From Corythucha ciliata (Eukaryota > Arthropoda > Insecta > Hemiptera > Tingidae): a stretch of DNA of 64,000 nt. The notes beneath the pieces were generated by a model. That model had not been told where the DNA came from. It ran no database searches and saw only the letters and a list, made by a program, of their open reading frames with translations. Below, in pieces: positions 49,201 to 60,389 of this stretch. The stretch spans positions 5,890,001 through 5,954,000 of the forward strand of contig CM075943.1 of NCBI GenBank assembly GCA_038030265.1, given 5' to 3'. The translations under genes and the position numbers were made by a program. How positions within the stretch are numbered: position 1 is the first letter of the stretch; the number at the start of each line of letters is the position of its first letter.

Positions 49201-52200
49201 GAGTGATTTTCCTATTCAAAAACTATAGGCCAGTCAACAAAAACAATAAAATCGCAATTAAACGGCTAGTTCTGATTTTTTAGTATGTTTTCAGGACCAG
49301 CACCAGTAGTGCAAGTACTAGTTTTCAGCTTCGAAAAACTTGTGCTACTTTCGTGGCACTCGAAAAACCGAGAAATTTTTGCACTTTTTTCGGGGTTTTC
49401 ACTTTATCTCCTAAAATATGCATTTTAAGATAAAACGTACGAAATACGTTAAAAACCAAACAAAGTTTGCTACAGTTTGAGACCTAACGTACCTCTGTAT
49501 GTCATATAGTAACCATGATACAGCTCCTCGAATTTGGATTAATTCGTCAAAAAAATTAAAATTTCAAGTTTTGGTCAACTTTCGACCCGAATTTTGGCTA
49601 AAATACTCATCCTACTGGAAAAGCCGAGCCGAGAGAATTTGTAACAAATTTAATTATGTTCCATTTAAGCACACAACGATGTCTGAAAGACCATTTATAG
49701 TCTAGTCAAACTGTAGTTCCACGTGGACAAAAATTTCGTCTTCAATTTTTTCACTTTTTTCTACGTTTTTTGGGGCGAGGAACAGGAATCCAAAGAGATC
49801 CAACAAAATTTCCTTGCGCGTTTTGAGAAAATCGCGAAAACTGCTCATTTTTGGCACTTTTTTGTTTTTTTCCTTATAACTCCTTAATGACGCGTTCTAC
49901 GTGAGATGTTACCCTCTCATTTTTTGAAAAGCATTTAATTCTGCGTCGAATCGTTCTTTCTTTTGTCAAAATTGGCCCGGTTTCACCGGTATAGATTTTT
50001 TTTAAATCGTAATTTTTAGCCACTTTTGGTAAAATTAAAAAAACGTCTGCTAATGATTACAGCACAGTGCTTCCTCGCTTTTCACCCCCTCCCCCTTGTA
50101 CGATTTTGACGAAATTGATAGGGGCCCCTCTGCTAGCCAACACATATATTCCCTGAAAATTTCATCAAATTCGGATAAAACCTATGGAAGATATGCTTGT
50201 TACAAGGATTTGCGGACAGACAGACAGACACGAAACCGAAATTGCTCAGGAAGGTATAAAACGTGAAATACAAGTGGAAATTTCGATTTTAAAGAAGAAG
50301 AAAAAAATATTTCCTAAAAGTAAAAACAATGCTTCCGTAGCTCGGAAGCAAAATTTCTAAGGCAGCAGCAACTTAAAATGGCTGTTCCAATCGGAAAAAA
50401 GTCATGAAATCATAGTGGTTCAGAATTGAATTTTACATAAGTGAAAAGCCTTTAAACCTGCAGGAAAAATCAGTGGCATCAGTTATGCGACAAAAAAAGC
50501 GGAAAAAGGCGGCCCAAAAACCACGTTTTTCTGCACATTTTTGCCAGTAGCTCGCAAAGTAGTAGTCCAATTTTTTTCTATAAAAACGATCTGAAAGCTG
50601 ATTGAATTTTCTATCAGACCTATTATATGAAATTTCATTTGAAGATTAACATAAGACAGGGCCATAACGTCAAACAATTTAAAATTTGCTGCAAAAAAAC
50701 CCGTATTTTGACACATTTCCGCCTATAACTCAAAAACTATCCATCCGATTAAACTTTGAAGAAACTCGTCTGAAAGCTCATTCAATTTCCTATAAGGAGT
50801 CATGTATGGCGTTTTTATAAAGACGTGATAAGTGGCAATAAAACGCAGTGGGAAATTCGCAAAATGAGTAATTTTTCCAAAAACTCCTTTCTCAGCGGAA
50901 CGTTTTTGCTTATAACTATCGAACGAAGCCTTCGATGAAAATTGCACTATTTTTCAATGAAAGCTGGTGAAACTAAAAGTCCGAAACCATATTTGCCAGA
51001 TTTTTTAAGGCCCGGAAAATATTCTGTACGGGGCGATGAAAATAGGTGTTGTTTCAAAAAAAGTGGCTACGCCCACCAACTTTGTCCACAAATGTTGAAA
51101 CTCAACATATCACCTGTATTATAGGTAGCGTCAGAGATTACATCACTCAACTGAGACTTGAACTAGTTTTATTTTTTCACACAATTTTGCCAAAAGCGAC
51201 TAGAAATTACCATTTAAAAAAATCAATACCGGCGAAACGGCTGGGTCATTGGATTGGGCCCCCCAGACAATCACAAAAATTGTACCTTTGGGTGTGGTCC
51301 AGAGCTACTCCATGTCCATCAGAGGTCCAAGATTATGGAGGCGATGGACCGCCCCTCAACGGAAGCGGAGGTGCTACCCTACAACGATTCACGTCCCTGG
51401 CTGTCAACCCGATCGTGTTTTCATGAGTTTTGGTACCCAAGCTATCGCGACAGCATGATTTTGGAAAATGTGTTACTTCCTCATTCTTTCAATTTTGAGG
51501 TATTTTCATTCAGCCTTATGCTCCGTGTACACGAGCGATAAGTTTCGCCCGATCACTGCGATACATGTCACCGCGACCATGGAAAAACAATTAGCAACTA
51601 GTGCAGCAGTCCATTCATAGAGTGTATAGAGGAGAATGGTCCTGATGATTAGCTTAGCGATGACCATGCTACACTTATCGCTCGTGTGCACTGGGACCCA
51701 CCCAAACTTAGGGGTGGGAACTCAACAGATTCATTTTTAGAAAAATGTAGTTTCCAAACTTTTTGTTTATTCGAGGATTTTGATGAAACTATTTGGTCTA
51801 CAGACATCCTTGTGAGCTTAAATGGAACATAATTAAATTTGCTACTACTTCTCTCGACTCGGATTTCCCCGTAGGATGAGTATTTTGGCCAAACCTTGGG
51901 TCGAAAGTTGACCAAAACTTGAAATTTCAATTTTTTTGATAAATAAATCTAAATTCAAGGAGTTGCATCTTGGTTATTATATGCCCTACAGAGGTACATT
52001 AGGTCTCAAATTGTAGCATATTTTATGGGGTTTTTAACGTATTTCGTACGTTTTATCTTAAAATGCATATTTTAGGAGATAAAGTGAAAAACCCGAAAAA
52101 AGTGCAAAAATTTCGCGGTTTTTCGAGTGCCACAAAAGTAGCACAAGTCTTTCGAAGCTGAAAACTTGGATTTACACTACTGGTGCTGGTCCTGAAAACA

Positions 52201-55200
52201 TACTAAAAAATCAGAACTAGCCGTTCAATTGCGATTTTAGCTATTTTTAATGTTCTTATTGACTGGCCTACTATTGCTTTTACCTGCAACATTCAAACAA
52301 TCCTTGTGAATTTCAGCGTCATGAAAACCTCACGTGAAGTGGTCCATTGAGTGTAACCAACTGTGAACGCCTACCAAAGTATCAAAAAATGTCGCTCCGG
52401 CAGCTGGCTGTCGAATAAAGTGCATTTCACTACTGCGAAGTTCGACGTTTTCAGTTAATTTGCGATTATTCGACAAAAATTACTACTCAGTGTGACTTTA
52501 TACTTTTATATAGTAATTTCTGCCAAATTAATCGCCAATTTACTGAAATTCGTAGTAATGAAATGCACTCCATTCGACAGTGACGACAGCCAGCTCCCGG
52601 AGCGATATCAGTTGATGCTCTGGTGAGCGTTCATAATCAGTTCCATTCCAAGGACCGCTTCAGATGAGGATTTAATGATTTTTAGCTTGCTGAAATTCGC
52701 AAGGATTATTTGTACTTACAGGTAAAATAGGAAAATCACTAATTTTTCTAAAAAAAAAAAAAAAAATTGTCATTTCTTCAGAAAAATCACCAATTAATTA
52801 AACAAACGCTCATGAGTAATTTTGAAAGGGGCACGTTGAAGAAGTTTTTCTGATCCATGTGAAGACGATAGACGCAAATTTAGTATGGACAATGGGGGGT
52901 TGACTTTTACTGAAAAATTGAAAAATCTCCGTTTTGCACAACTTGGAGGAGCTGCCGAGGACACAGAAAATAGTAATTTTTTGACGAAAGTAGAGAGGCC
53001 TGACAGAGAAGAGTGTACTCCTCCCGAATCCATCGTCAAAAGTTGCAGAAAGTCAGCTGGGAAGCGAGTTATTCGCATTTAGTCAATGAAAATGATGCTA
53101 TTCTAAAAACATGTTTGAAAAATCATATCTCGAAGGGTTTTGATTTTCGGACCATGGCTTATGGGGTGTTTTCGATCGCAAATGAGGTCTACTTTTACCC
53201 ATTTTTTTGTTACTCTTATACGCATCCACCCTGTATATACAGGGTGTTCAAAAAATAGAGGGCAATATTTCCCCCGGTGATTCTGCCATTCAAATGGGAT
53301 AAAACAACCCTTACAGACCATAGTCCGATTCTCATTATTTTCCAAGATACTCAGGATTTAAGTACTTTTTTATTTTGCCCTGAAGTGGCCGTTGCATAGT
53401 AACCGGAGGCTGTAAGGTCAAATCTGAAGGTACCATTGGAAAGAGCGGACTTTTGTCTATTAGAATTCCATTTTTATTTACAAGTGCTCAGATATCCAGC
53501 CCCAGAGCCAAACTTGTTCAAAATTCAACCCGTGTTCACGATACTTGGAGTTGGTTTGCCCCTCAACAGGTGCTTTCGGAGGTGACATTTTTTCAGAAAA
53601 GTTGGCACTTAGTATCACCATGAAAATTGTATTTTTAGATCGCCTTCTTATAAGGGTCTGTATGTAGGGGTGTAACGGGGTAACGGAAGGGAATGACCAG
53701 TTTCGAAGCTAACTATCGGTGAAAGTGCTAGTTTCCGGTATATTTTCGCAAAATTGCCAGTTTCTGGTCTTTTTTTCCTGCGAAATTTCGAGTTTCGGGG
53801 ATCTTTCTCAGTGACCGCGGAACCCCCGGGATAGCCAGCCACGACAGTGCTCAAAGTCTTCCCGACGAATATTCTCATAATTGCACCATTTTTGTGAGGC
53901 AAATATCCGCGTAATCTGAATTGTCCTGACTGAATATTAACGATTTTTCAAGTTTCACGTCCGAATTTCAGAAAACATGCAAGTCCTAGGGCCTTTTGGG
54001 CGTGAACCCTGGCCAAACCGATCCCGACTGCACCATTAAATTTGATTTTTAACTTGAATTTATTTTATTTAAAATCGAACGAATTTCCATTTTCGGGTCC
54101 TAATGTAGGCGAAATTGACAATTTTGGGCCTTTATTCCTGCGAAAATGCAAGTTTCGGGTCTTAATTTCCAAGAAATTGCAAGTTCCAGTGATCGGTGAA
54201 AAGGTAGGTTTGAATAATGTTTTTTGTGGGCTCGGACCGGAGAGAGTGGGTCGTTGTAATTAAAAAAACAAAAATAGCTGGAGAGGGGTTAAAGCTTGGG
54301 GACGACGACCAGCACAATTTCAAGTTTCCTGAATGAATTTAGGAGAAATCAAAAGTTTTATGTCTTCGGGTGTTAATTTAAGCGAAATTGCAAGTTAAGG
54401 GTCTTATGTAGCGCAAATTGTAAGTTCCATGGCTGAATATCTGCGGCTTTTGGGTCTTGATATCCGTGAAATTTTGAAGATTTTGGTCCTTAGTGCCTGC
54501 GAAATCGCGAGTTTTAGGACCTGTTTTTCAAGTGGCCACATTGCCCAGGGGGTCCAACCGGCCCCGATATCGCCCAAAGCTTGATGAAAAGCAGCAAAAC
54601 GACATAATTTGAAGCTAAATTGAAGTGAATTCATGGGTGGATATCTGTCGAATTTAGGGTCTTAATTCTTAATTCCACTAAAGATACCTGTTTCCGGGAC
54701 TATTTTATCACGGTGAAACCTACCCGTCTTTCCCACGGTGAATTCGTTTCTAGTGACTTGCCCCTCTTGTCCTTGATTTTCGATCATGAAAACCAGATTT
54801 TTCTTTTGTGTGTGTTTTTTTAGTCATGTCCGAGCTTCTTTTTGAGTGTTACAACGTGCCTAAAGTCGCCTACTGCGTCGACTCACTTTGCTCGTACTGG
54901 CGCGAGTCACCCAGTCCGACCCATACATCCCTTATCGTCAACTTGGGATTTACGTCTTCTCACGTCATTCCGATCATCAGTAATTAACGGGGTTTGATTG
55001 GGGGGGGGGTGATGTTCAAGGGTGGGAGATAATTTCCTCTGATTTCACGAAGTTCAATTTTAGATGGGCAATCTGACGCTAAAAGGAGCCGTCGCTTGGA
55101 TTTGGGTGGTCAACAGTTGACTTCTTACATGAACCGCTTGCTTCAGTTGAAATATCCCGTTCATGTTAACAGTGTCAATTTATCGAGAGCTGAGGTTTTC

Positions 55201-57373
55201 AAGCTTTAACCCCTCTCCAGCTATTTTTGTTTTTTTTAATTATAACGACCCACTCTTCAGGAACTCCTTCACGAACATTGTCACGTTGCGAGCGACTACG
55301 CTGCCGAACTTAACAACTGGGCAGACCCTGACTACTATGACAATCACGTCAAGTGTATTCAACTCCCGTTCACTCAGGTCGTGACGCTAACGCCGGAACA
55401 GCAGAAAGGGCGTCGACGGGAGACGGCTCGACGTCTCGTTGAAGTCAACGCGAGAAAGCGTGAAGAGAAGGTACTGAGTATTCAAAACCTTCTCTTTTTA
55501 TTCTTTTTTTGTGGAAAACCGGACAATTTTCGCCTTTAGCTGGCCGAAGACGAAGAACAACTCAATCAACTGCTCGCCATTCAAGACATGCTCGACGAAG
55601 GTGAAGAGGAGGAGTTTCAAGAGGCTCTCACCGAATACGGAATGAACTCGGCCGACGAGCTACAAAAAGCTGTCGGTCAACTTCAAGCGAGGGTGGAGCG
55701 AACGCGACAAAAAATCGCCAACTCGATGGCTGGATCGATGGACGAACCAGTCGAGGAGCCTAAAGCGAAAATTTTGAAACAAATGCAGCAGGCTCCTCGT
55801 TCTGAGGAGGAGTTGAAACTCTGGATCGAAGGTTTAAGGAAAAGAAGGTTTGAGAACCATTTTTTTTTTTTTTTTTTTTTTTTTTCATCCACCCGGCACA
55901 GTGTAACGTTTTATCTTTGTAGGGAAGACCTCCTTGAGAAAAGAGCAGCTCGACGACAACGTCGTCAGGATATGGCAAAAAGGCGTACGGTGGCCTCGGT
56001 TGAGCGCATGCGTTTGATTTCACAATTAGCGGCAGACAACGACAAAAAAGAGGATGATTTTGGTCGGAGAGATCAAGACTGGGACGTTTATAAAGCCATC
56101 AACAGGGTGGGTGTGTTTTTGTTAAGAAAGTTGGGACTGCTTGGTTGCACCTTGGGAGGGGAGGGACTTGATGTGGTTGCAATTTTGCTGTGGTTGGGCC
56201 TTTGCTGTGGTTGGACAATTGCTGTGGTTGGACGTTTTTTAGGGTTTTACCTTCGGAGTGGTTGGACATTTGTTGTGGTTACTGTGGCTTTTGGTGGCAG
56301 TGGCTGTGGGACCTTTGCTGTGCTTGGACCTTTGTGTGGTTGGACCTGTGCTGTGGTTTGACCATTGCTGTAGTTGGACCTTTTTTGTGGTCGGACATTT
56401 GCTGTGGTGGGACCTTTGCTGAGGTTGGGCCTTTGCTGTGGTTGGACATTTGTTGTGGTTTGACCTTGGGTATGGTTGGACATGTGTTGTGGTTGCTGTG
56501 GATTTTGGTGGCGGGGGCTGTGGTTGTGGGTCCTTTGCTGTGGTTGGACCTTCGCTGTGGTTTGGATCATTGCTGTGAGTGATTTGTTTGATATTAGGAA
56601 GGCGACAGTGACAGCGAGGTTGAGACGGAGCGACTCATGGAGTTGGACGAAGCTCTTCGTCTTCACGATCCTGACTACGCGACGACAATTGGCGCTACAG
56701 AGCAACGAGGTGGAAGCTTGGAAGCGACGGCGGAGTCTCATCGACTTCATTTGGCGGCCGAACCGATTCGCGTGACAGAAGCATTATTCGAGCCTGCGGC
56801 TCTTGTAGGGTATGTTTTTTTCTTCTATTTTTAAACGTGTGTTTTTTTTTATACAACACAAATTTCTCCAGAGGATGGCAGGCTGGACTGTCTGAAACTG
56901 TCGCCTGGGTACTGTCGCGTTACCCGCACGATGAAGCCCAGGCCCTCGCACGAGACGTGTTCTTAACTGGCGGAATTTCACAACTGCCCGGCCTCAAACA
57001 ACGCCTTCTCACCGAACTTGTCCGCGAACGACCGTTTCAATCGGAAGTCAACGTCCGTCTTGCCCAAGAACCGAGTCTCGGCGCCTGGATGGGTGCTCGC
57101 GATTGGGTTTCATCGCTGAACGGCGGCGGCGGCGGTGACGGCGACTCGCCATTTTTAACGCGACAAGAATACGAAGAGCTGGGAGGTGAGTATTTCAAAG
57201 AGCACTCAAGGTCGAACCCGTTCAATAAGACGCCGCCGATGCCGATTGTGCCTCTGGCGGGCTCGAACGTTCAACCTATGATCGTTCAGCAAATCGAGGA
57301 GGAAATGTTTGAATCAAGCGGTGGTTTAGTCGATGTAATGGATGAATTAGCCAGTGGATCTCAAGGAGATTGA
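46277..57373 (+). CDS. ACTR5: Actin-related protein 5 (INO80 complex subunit), complete, 10 exons
   Basis: Exons by reading frame and GT-AG sites: 46277-46379, 46451-46563, 46632-46851, 54824-54979, 55064-55194, 55261-55470, 55540-55847, 55923-56106, 56598-56809, 56872-57373. They join without a frame break into 712 residues, against about 600 for vertebrate Arp5. Residues 31-43 ([14 protein letters not shown]) form the first actin nucleotide loop. HPIVLTEA and [16 protein letters not shown] (about 147-162) follow. Residues about 290-480 are the charged, Glu/Arg-rich coiled-coil insertion typical of Arp5. FLTGG (about 576-580) is the second phosphate loop, and [13 protein letters not shown] is the conserved C-terminal signature. 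Known role: Arp5 pairs with Ies6/INO80C in the nuclear INO80 remodeller. The first ATG is chosen because the frame runs directly into the actin fold. Intron 3 is 7,972 bp; the others are 60-491 bp. It is convergent with the SLC9C-like gene. Confidence 0.97.
47356..47490. mobile_element. 135-bp MITE with TAA duplication
   Basis: GATTTCACCACCG near the left end pairs with CGGTGGTGAAATT near the right; TAA flanks both sides. The first six bases of the left end no longer match. Lies in ACTR5 intron 3. Confidence 0.75.
47612..48937. mobile_element. CAGGGTG foldback, left end lost
   Basis: 47612-47850 (GGACACCGTTGGAAAGAACA and onward) pairs with 48495-48745. The right end is GTTACACCCTG at 48937, but the left side lacks the matching CAGGGTG terminus, so the left arm is truncated. 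It lies in ACTR5 intron 3. Confidence 0.75.
49227..52268. mobile_element. Foldback element TAGGCCAGTCAA...TTGACTGGCCTA, nested
   Basis: Arms of about 500 bp (containing ACTAGCCGTT and TAAAATGCATATTTTAGGAG) pair in inverted orientation. Flanking CTA or TA may be the target duplication. The core holds a RTE/LINE-tail-like stretch ending in GGACAGACAGACAGACACG (about 50100-50235), three diverged copies of a unit of about 200 bp (50500-51000) and a small MITE (about 51516-51700). Confidence 0.8.
51516..51700. mobile_element. Small foldback MITE
   Basis: GTGTACACGAGCGATAAG near 51524 is matched by CTTATCGCTCGTGTGCAC near 51674. It lies between the arms of the 49.2-52.3 kb element. No clear target duplication. 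Confidence 0.65.
53240..53646. mobile_element. One-ended CAGGGTG element
   Basis: CAGGGTGTTCAAAAAATAG starts six bases after the end of the preceding element and contains ACCATTGGAAAGAGC, the phrase shared by this family. No right end found before the family F array. Confidence 0.6.
53690..54700. repeat. Family F tandem array in ACTR5 intron 3
   Basis: Units of about 30 bp such as GCGAAATTGCAAGTTTCGGG + TCTTAATTTC. The inverted intron 5 copy (54244-54298) interrupts it. Confidence 0.82.
54244..54298 (-). repeat. Inverted copy of ACTR5 intron 5
   Basis: It begins GAGTGGGTCGTT and ends AGGGGTTAAAGCTTG, complementary to 55200-55255. It lies inside a family F repeat array in intron 3, about 525 bp before exon 4, and covers nearly the whole of the 66-bp intron except the splice-site ends. 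Confidence 0.85.
55195..55260 (+). other. ACTR5 intron 5, 66 bp, present again in reverse complement in intron 3
   Basis: The intron runs GTTTTC...CTTCAG between exons 5 and 6. Bases about 55200-55255 are the reverse complement of 54244-54298, with roughly two differences in about 55 bp. The inverted copy lies in intron 3, so exons 4 and 5 are flanked by complementary sequence. Confidence 0.85.
56165..56592 (+). repeat. 17-bp minisatellite in ACTR5 intron 8
   Basis: Degenerate units of TTTGCTGTGGTTGGACC fill almost the whole 491-bp intron. A longer G-rich segment (GGACAT, TTGTGGTT, GGCTTTTGGTGG) occurs twice, near 56267 and 56477, giving higher-order structure. With a 17-bp period and no stops in the unit, long open frames cross the intron on both strands; these are not genes. 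Confidence 0.9.
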
Positions 57374-57656
57374 TTCAAGTTTTTTTAAACTTTTTAGAGC
57401 CTTAAGTACAACCATTTCGCCCTTTTCCTGACATTTTTTCAAATCAATAATTACCGCTGTTAAATTATCAACTATTCTATTTAAGAACTTAAACATTCCT
57501 AAAGGTAAACTGTAACCATAAGACCAAAGTTCATTCCACCATTTTCACTCTTCACGCTAAGGAGCGCCCGGGGTCGAAGATTGGCGAGAACTACTTGTGG
57601 ACAGTGTAATCATTCGACTTTCTGGCTCTGCCATGAATCCGACTCTCTGGAAAGTT
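57374..57656. other. Convergent 3' intergenic space between ACTR5 and the SLC9C-like gene
   Basis: The 283 bp hold both 3' ends. I see no canonical AATAAA for either gene, and no repeat array. Confidence 0.5.
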
Positions 57657-58841
57657 TTAGGGAAAAATTCTTATTAGCAAGTGTCTGGTGAGTGGGTTGA
57701 ATTGCCGCCATACTTTTCTCAAATGAGCGTGGGCTGTTCGATGAGGGCTCGACACTCCTGACTGCTTCTTTTCTAAACGTTCCATTTCTTTCGATACGGC
57801 TTGTTTTGACGTCGTCTTGGCTCGCTTCTCCGCAAATATTCCCCCGTCCATTGATAGTAAATCATCTTCATTTATGTTAGGTTTGGGTATTATGAGTAGT
57901 CGAGTCTCGTAAACCGTTTGAAAGTCCCACAATTCGTGTTCCTGGGAGTGGGGAAAATAGCAGCGTCAAGGTTTGACGGGGAGAATTTATAAAGGTAGAG
58001 TCCTTACGGGCAATAAAAATCTCTCCGTTTCTCGGGGTAAATGATACGGTCCGAAGTAAATTTCCCGGGTCTCTCGATTCATAACAGCACCTTCGATCAG
58101 TATTATATCGTCGACCAGGTCGTTTTTAAAAATGGCTGTCACGTTTCTCAAATCCATAACTACGCCTCTTTGAAGGTAACTGTACAACTCCTCCCGAGAC
58201 CAAGTCTGGAAAAACACCCCCCCACCCCACCTCCATCGTGAAATGGTTTTGTTTCACGATCGCGTCAAATTTACATTGAACGTATGGTCCATTTGAAACA
58301 GTATCTCTCCTATTCGCATTCCGATAGTCTTCCAGATATTTTTCTGAATACCGTCCCCTTCTTCCCATTCAAATAGAATCGTTTTCAGGGCGTCAAACGG
58401 CACGAAATAAGCCTTTTTTTTATATATATACAAAGAACTCGTAACCGTGGGTATCAATTCCGCTTGTCAAGAAAATTTTAACCTGAGCAGCGGTTTCGCA
58501 GACAACGGTCATGTCGTAGCGACGTCCCGTGACTGCGCCAGTTTCTCCAATGGCATTACCGGCGACGATGTACTCTTCTTGAGGTTGATCCATTTTCATG
58601 TTGACGAAAAAGTCATAATTTGGTAAAACCCCAAATTTCGCGGATAACTAAAAAATAAATGAATAAAACACGACGCATTGAGAGAGAGAGAGAGAAATGC
58701 TCGTTTCACTTGTATCGTTGTCGGCGAAGGCCGATATATGCTTTTGACTAGTCCCGACACTAGTACGAACAAACCGACAGGATCGTCGCCGTGTTGAATA
58801 ATGACATCGCCATAGTCAAAGTTATTCAATTCAGCGCGTTT
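57657..58841 (-). CDS. SLC9C-like sperm-type Na+/H+ exchanger, C-terminal five exons only (partial)
   Basis: Minus-strand exons 58841-58710, 58647-58483, 58412-58275, 58205-58008 and 57941-57657 are all in phase 0 with GT-AG sites and join into about 305 residues. The first two encode a cyclic-nucleotide-binding domain: GDVIIQHGDDPVGLFVLVSG, then YIVAGNAIGETGAVTGRRYD with MTVVCET. Downstream, FWK-like IWKTIGMRIGEILFQ, TWSREELYSYLQ and REIYFGPYHLPRET match the tail I know from invertebrate sodium/hydrogen exchanger 10 (SLC9C) proteins. The Arg normally contacting the cyclic-nucleotide phosphate seems replaced by Tyr (RRYDMTV), so ligand binding is uncertain. No membrane or voltage-sensor exon is visible between 58842 and 64000, so the 5' part lies outside or is lost. 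It ends 284 bp from the ACTR5 stop, tail to tail. Confidence 0.77.
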
Positions 58842-59214
58842 CTGAAAAGTAGATCTTTTCATAATGCGGGGGGAACCTTGAGTTTTAGGGCAAGTTTTTG
58901 TGCGAACATCAGACTCTAGATGACAGGGGCGTAGCGTGATATGGTGATAGCGTGGTTGCCCCTTCCTCCCTTCTCAAGATTTTTCAACTCTGATAAAGTG
59001 GAGGGGGGGGGGTGTTGGAACGAGTTTCAGAGTTGTCAGATTGGACTAAAAACCGCGTTTTGGGCTATTTGTGGAGGAAACTCCACTGTTGAAATGGAGG
59101 AAAAGCGCTAAACAAATGATTTGGGTTATTTAAATTTAAAAAGAACTCGAGTATTGGGCCACTCGCATAAAACAAAAATCAGCCAAGACTTTGAAAAATT
59201 TTATGTTTTTTTGG
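58842..59214. other. SLC9C-like intron or flank
   Basis: A CAGGGGCGTAGCG element end lies at 58924. No further exon recognised. Confidence 0.4.
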
Positions 59215-59700
59215 AAAAATTTCGCGCCCTGAAAATGGTCTAACAGAACATTTGCGCTCCAAAAATGGCCAAACTGACCATTGCCTCCTAGAAATGGCTG
59301 AACTGACGATTCGTGCCCTACAAATAGTCAAACCGACTATTCTCGAGCTAAAATTGGCAAATCTAACTCAATTCCCGTTAAAGTGGCGATTTTCGCCAAG
59401 AAAATGCAATGCTTAAACTGACGACGATGCCCTGAAAACGGCCAAACCAACCATCCATTTGCGCTCCGAAAATGGTTAATCTGACCAATTCGCCCCTTGA
59501 AGAAAATGGCTCAACTGACGATTTGTGTCCTAAAAATAGAAGAAAAAAAAAATCGCCGTTGAAATATCAGAATTTCAATTCCCGTTCTCAAAAATGGCCC
59601 AACTGGCCATTCGCGCCCTTTCGATTTTCCGCATTGAAAATGGCGAAACTGGCTAGATTAACTGACCATTCCCTGCGCCCTATAAACTGGACATGACGCT
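59215..59700. repeat. Family B tandem array
   Basis: Plus-orientation units (GCTCCAAAAATGGCCAAACT + GACCATT). It lies upstream of the SLC9C-like exons, where the missing 5' exons would be expected. Confidence 0.85.
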
Positions 59701-60389
59701 CCCCTCCCCCCCCCCATAGTGCCGCCTCCACCTTACTAAGTGAACAACCTCCCCCACTCCCACTTCACTACGTGCTGGTGAAATGAGATTGCTCTTCGAC
59801 CTAATAAATTTGCTTGGCTGGGTATAGGCTCCGTTCAAATTGGCACAAACTGACTAATTTCCGCCCTAGAAATGATTGCAAGGACAATATGCGTGCCATG
59901 AAAATGGCAAAAACTATAAATGACGATTCAATGGAGAGACATTGTGTGGTAATCCAACCTTACGGAGCTTTACGTCCAACTACCATAAGGTGTCGTGGAC
60001 GAGGGCGAGAGCACACACTTTACCTGACCTGTGATGAATTATACTGATAGCGGCCCGATGGGCCTGAGCCCCGCGTCACTGGGGGCCCCGGATCCTTCTG
60101 ATTTTTTTTCCAATATGTACCTATTCAGGAAGATCATCTTCATCTTCTGTCGACAGTCGACCAACGTATTGATCGAACCTTGGATACAATTTTGTTTTTT
60201 GTGGCCTCAAATGTTCAGTGTGCACAAATATAACAACACAACGAGTGTTTTACGCTGAAATCGCGCGATTCCCGCTCACCGTACGACGGGGTGCTAAGGT
60301 TTTTTTGTTTTTTAATTCGGAGCCAGTAAAAGCAGCGACGAAGGCGCGAGGGGCTGATACCTAAGTTGTGGCCAAAATAGTGATAAACC
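59701..60389. other. Nothing recognised
   Basis: C-rich at 59700-59770; short open frames without motifs; TTTTTTTT runs near 60100 and 60300. Confidence 0.4.

Larger units (their letters stand above)
48950..53233. mobile_element. CAGGGTG foldback containing a second foldback
   Basis: Ends CAGGGTGGACGCC and CGCATCCACCCTG, with arms carrying CCATAAGCCATGGTCCG and its inverse; the sequence is related to the 19858-21392 copy. A second inverted pair (about 49227-49735 with 51730-52267) is inserted in it. No protein motif seen. Confidence 0.85.
46852..54823 (+). other. ACTR5 intron 3, 7,972 bp, filled with nested foldback elements
   Basis: The donor is C|GTAAGT after exon 3 and the acceptor TTTTTTTAG before exon 4; the split Leu codon is restored on joining. 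From left to right the intron holds a TAA-flanked MITE (47356-47490), a one-end-truncated CAGGGTG foldback (about 47612-48937), a CAGGGTG foldback (48950-53233) carrying a second foldback inside it, the start of another CAGGGTG element (from 53240), and a family F repeat array (about 53690-54700). I see no further ACTR5 exon in it, and the protein alignment needs none. Confidence 0.9.

Noticed and set aside
55588..56582. Long open frames of 130-257 codons crossing ACTR5 exons 7-8 and intron 8
   Set aside because: They read through introns 7 and 8; the Trp/Cys/Gly-rich part is the 17-bp minisatellite. Splice sites and homology define the exons instead.
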